Positions 63,401 to 64,000 of a DNA stretch of 64,000 nucleotides are shown in pieces; the stretch's first letter is position 1, and the number at the start of each line of letters is the position of its first letter. The notes beneath the pieces are model-generated. The model searched no databases. It was not told the DNA's origin and saw nothing but the letters and a program-made list of their open reading frames with translations. A program made the translations under genes and the position numbers. Source of the stretch: Paenibacillus sp. NAIST15-1 (lineage in GTDB: Bacteria; Bacillota; Bacilli; Paenibacillales; Paenibacillaceae); the NCBI RefSeq assembly GCF_001894745.1, contig NZ_BBYF01000002.1:620001-684000 (forward strand). Direction: 5' to 3'.

Positions 63401-64000
63401 GCTCAGCATCTGGATATCGCCTCTCAGGCGAAATTGGCAATTAGCCAATGCGGCTACAAGGACTCTGTTCCTCCTGTGTCGGAACAACCGGAACCCTATG
63501 AGATCATGACTTTTGAAGAAGTTTGGAAGGAAAAGGGCTTGGAACCTGGCATTTCTGCTGGTGTGAAAACTTTGGTTTGTTTTCTGTCACAGCCCCAGAA
63601 TCAGCAAGCATTTTCCAAAGCATGGGATGCCTCTGATCCGGGAACCAACATTATTTTCATAGCTAAAGATACCGCCTTTATAAAGCGTTCATCCCATGAA
63701 TATTCGATATCGGCCATGGATCCCGAGTCGTATCGCAGAGCTTTGCAAAGCATCCAGAACCATGTTGGCAATATGGACGCCGTGTTGTACCTGTGGGCAT
63801 TAGAAGATCAGAGCTGCATTCAAGATCCTTCAGCAATTGTATATATTCTACAAGCCTTTGCCGGGCTCAATCGAAAACCCGGCCGATTCTTGCTGGCCGC
63901 GCAAATCAGGAATGCACTGGATCGTTGTTACCTAGAATCCTGGATTGGTTTTGAACGTTCTTTGGGGTTGGTGTTGCCACAGACACAGGTGGCTGCAATT
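57443..64000 (+). CDS. Trans-AT polyketide synthase (5' part, runs off the window)
   Basis: The frame is open from a GTG at 57443 to the end, 2,186 codons without a stop, so the protein is larger. Domains in order: KS1 (about residues 9-440; Cys178, His313, His359), a post-KS linker to about 620, three ACPs (about 715-795, 845-920 and 955-1030; Ser754, Ser881, Ser991), an ECH-type domain (about 1085-1325), KS2 (about 1378-1800; Cys1547, His1682, His1722), another linker and the start of a KR from about 2018. No AT domain exists, so the cluster's PksE AT must load malonyl in trans. Each ACP has Trp six residues after Ser. GGGGG lies seven bases before the GTG. Confidence 0.95.
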   Translation, partial: MSKVETSQGIAIIGISLRFPKSDTLDEFWDHLISRDSLITEIPLERWDKNDYYGDPQKDVNKTNSIWGGFIDRANCFDASFFNISPREATYMDPQQRITLELAWKAIEDAGYRAGALKSTKTGVFMGVCNTDYTEMMEKYLQDFDTYVPTGTSNAILSNRISYWFDFKGPSITIDSACASSLVAIHQAVRSLENKDCEYALAGGVNLCWSPRRFIALSKSGMLSKDGSCKAFDEKADGYVRAEGAAVLLLKPLDKAIEDRDTIYAVIKGVGTNHGGRTNSLTITNPKAQAELIVDVYEKAGVSPDSVSYIETHGPGTPLGDPIEIHGLKNAFKHLYQKVGKDPKEATCGLGSVKTNIGHLEAAAGIAGVIKVLAAMKHRTLPASIHFQQKNPIINFEGSPFYIVNKTIPWNTFGDAPFPRRAGVSSFGFGGSNAHILIEEYVPESQTELPTQELEDSNDFALIPISARNAARLREYVVMFLEYLQRSSNLVLRDMAYTLQVGREAMPERVIFFTRSVPELISQCKAFLQNEENQANGWRGGQIKEVKGLDQLPEVESFTMESKSQWYADCPAEKIAELWTEGYIIEWELLYTKNLAKRINLLTYPFARESYWFPIGDPGSKGQDATSKNVITEIEHSPKSSQNNPVSFPQNPPVYTDPTDKAERISLVPLSAINIPSVHIQSGGKPRITLAALDVSSELPEWKNTQLSAVVVPEADIAMDVLMNELTISLAEALAMNPGEIDIDAKFIDLGLDSIIGVEWVRKVNDRYHTSLAVTKVYDYPSIREFTGLIAGEINKQPDRKLIEFEKSVANPPIDDPTDDFDGYGDTGLPPLEPVILEGLWGSFAMEGLREDLKSSLAEALFMKRNEIDDNAKFVDLGLDSIIGVEWIRKVNEQYQTSISVTRVYDYSTLYEFAEFLAQELQKQGKSDYRREVKSPKSSSPANQPVSIQAVAVVSFETLREELKAGLAEALSMQPGDIDDDAKFVDLGLDSIIGVEWIHKVNERYSTSVAVTKVYDYPTIAEFTGFILQEVNKTKKYTLSKLELTTVAPVSPFPSRAIPISNVVPPAPEGNQTKRFEEPVVSKQPVVALREIGSGVIQITMQDRMNKNKFSEELIQVLIQTIESIQTDPKYKIIILTGYDTFFAAGGTQENLLDIFQGKAKYTDSNLYRVALDCKIPIIAAMQGHGIGAGWCFGMSCDFVVMSQESYYSTNFMKFGFTPGFGSTLIFPEKLGIGLAQEILFTGKRYRGSELQTRGIPFPVLSRAEVLPYAIQLANELAESPREALILLKNHMVESLRERISITIEKEIRMHDQTFVNQAEVKDRIQSLFGQFSPDGQSNTSNSVSCEGLNTSTRSESYSSISSEVSMKISSSPDQALQNSIAIIGVSGQFPKSRNLTEFWDNIANGRDCISEVPANRWSVDQFYDPDPEAPGKSHCKWMGALEDADLFDPLFFNISPAEAELMDPQQRLFLEHCWSSIEDAGLNPASLSGSRCGVFVGCATNDYGQFIAGQELNAQRLMGGSSSILSSRISYYLNLKGPCLAIDTACSSSLVAIAEACNSLVLQTSDLALAGGVCVLVGPEMHIMTSKAGMLSKDGRCFTFDNRANGFVPSEGVGVVLLKRLADAIRDQDHIHGVIRGWGINQDGRTNGITAPSVNSQIFLQKEVYKRFGINPESISMVEAHGTGTKLGDPIEVEALTKSFQAYTQRKNYCAMGSVKSNIGHPLTAAGVAGVIKVLLAMRHRMLPPTIHYEKLNEHISLSDSPFYINNQMQSWETAQSVPRRACVSSFGFSGTNSHVVIEEYSPTEVKRSKEEIHSGNPALFVLSAKSDAQLKVYAGSMVEFLKLHPELDLADMAYTLQVGREAMDYRLALIADSREAVLKALMEFMKHNSVPGILIGQVKKGKDSLGVLESDADAKSLAQTWFRKKKFTQIAGLWVKGLNLDWNQLYDSNRPRRISLPTYPFGKESFWVEVDPVQVSAGVKGLVLAQHLDIASQAKLAISQCGYKDSVPPVSEQPEPYEIMTFEEVWKEKGLEPGISAGVKTLVCFLSQPQNQQAFSKAWDASDPGTNIIFIAKDTAFIKRSSHEYSISAMDPESYRRALQSIQNHVGNMDAVLYLWALEDQSCIQDPSAIVYILQAFAGLNRKPGRFLLAAQIRNALDRCYLESWIGFERSLGLVLPQTQVAAI
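57464..58768 (+). other. Ketosynthase domain 1 (KS1)
   Basis: KS1 contains DSACASSLVAI (nucleophile Cys178), ETHGPGTPLGDPIE (His313) and KTNIGHLEAAAG (His359), so the full Cys-His-His triad is present. The usual HGTGT motif has Pro in place of the first Thr. It is the first domain of the protein and may receive the starter from the free ACP. Confidence 0.9.
59585..60535 (+). other. Three tandem ACP domains with beta-branching Trp
   Basis: Three near-identical ACPs share the core DLGLDSIIGVEW, and the Trp (residues 760, 887 and 997) lies six positions after each active Ser. In mupirocin-type systems this Trp marks ACPs recognised by the beta-branching enzymes. The linkers between them are Pro-, Asp- and Ser-rich. 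Confidence 0.88.
60695..61420 (+). other. Enoyl-CoA-hydratase-like domain (ECH2/PksI-type)
   Basis: Stretches IIILTGYDTFFAAGGTQENLLDIF, AAMQGHGIGAGW and SCDFVVMSQES mark a crotonase fold with oxyanion hole. They resemble PksI of bacillaene, the decarboxylase step of beta-branching. Here the domain is embedded in the PKS rather than encoded by a separate gene. Confidence 0.83.
61577..62845 (+). other. Ketosynthase domain 2 (KS2)
   Basis: KS2 has DTACSSSLVAIAEA (Cys1547), EAHGTGTKLGDPIE (His1682) and KSNIGHPLTAAG (His1722), so it should be condensing. It begins a second module whose KR starts near 63496 and continues past the window. Confidence 0.92.

Overview
The window looks like chromosomal DNA of a Gram-positive, Paenibacillus-like bacterium. 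The housekeeping genes read as Firmicutes proteins, with strong GGAGG ribosome binding sites, frequent TTG/GTG starts, a lexA/yneA pair with GAAC-N4-GTTC SOS boxes, and a pdhABCD operon. No rRNA, tRNA, CRISPR array or intact insertion sequence was seen.

Layout. Positions 1-6,700 hold the end of trpS, a short-chain dehydrogenase relic, a LysE-type exporter, a YoaT/DUF817 membrane protein, lexA with divergent yneA, ynzC, a small membrane protein, a HAD hydrolase and a YtkA-like lipoprotein. Positions 6,700-20,100 hold divergent mtnD and metH, rnz, a YfhP-like membrane protein, a Gfo/Idh/MocA oxidoreductase, a HAD-IIA phosphatase, a coupled DNA-repair pair (Fpg/Nei glycosylase and endonuclease IV), a cyclic-phosphate receiver-domain protein coupled to a thioredoxin-fold protein, and an FtsJ-type methyltransferase. 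Positions 20,270-31,100 form one Tad/Flp-like secretion or pilus locus of ten genes. It has a Ser/Thr kinase fused to a degenerate ParA/TadZ-like domain, a SAF (CpaB-like) protein, two more degenerate ParA-like proteins, a TadA ATPase, a long TadB/TadC-like membrane protein and four single-span pseudopilin-like proteins. Then come chrA, thiN, a low-molecular-weight phosphatase and an esterase, followed by pdhABCD (35,274-40,143) and a zinc-ribbon protein between two copies of a terminator-bearing repeat.

From about 41,700 to the end the window holds the start of a trans-AT polyketide synthase cluster. It opens with a NusG paralogue (LoaP) that has its own promoter. A roughly 680-bp leader follows, containing a CUUCGG-tetraloop hairpin, an IS3-family transposase relic and an intrinsic terminator immediately before the first biosynthetic gene. 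This is the arrangement expected for processive antitermination. The first block encodes a PksB-like metallo-hydrolase, a PksD-like proofreading acyl hydrolase, an AcpK-like ACP, a PksF-like decarboxylating ketosynthase with Ser in place of Cys, and a PksE-like AT-ER. The second block, after a hairpin and about 260 bp of empty sequence, encodes a MacB-like ABC exporter, an adenylate-forming ligase, two methyltransferase-like proteins, a membrane-anchored alpha/beta hydrolase, a free ACP, and a giant PKS that runs off the window. The visible PKS order is KS, three tandem ACPs, ECH, KS, start of KR. It has no AT domain, and all three ACPs carry the Trp associated with beta-branching.

How the genes work together (inference): PksE-AT loads malonyl units in trans. 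AcpK, the PksF-like KS and the embedded ECH are parts of a beta-methylation (HMG-synthase) cassette whose HMG synthase and ECH1 are not in the window. The ligase and free ACP may prime the first KS. The product cannot be predicted from this fragment.
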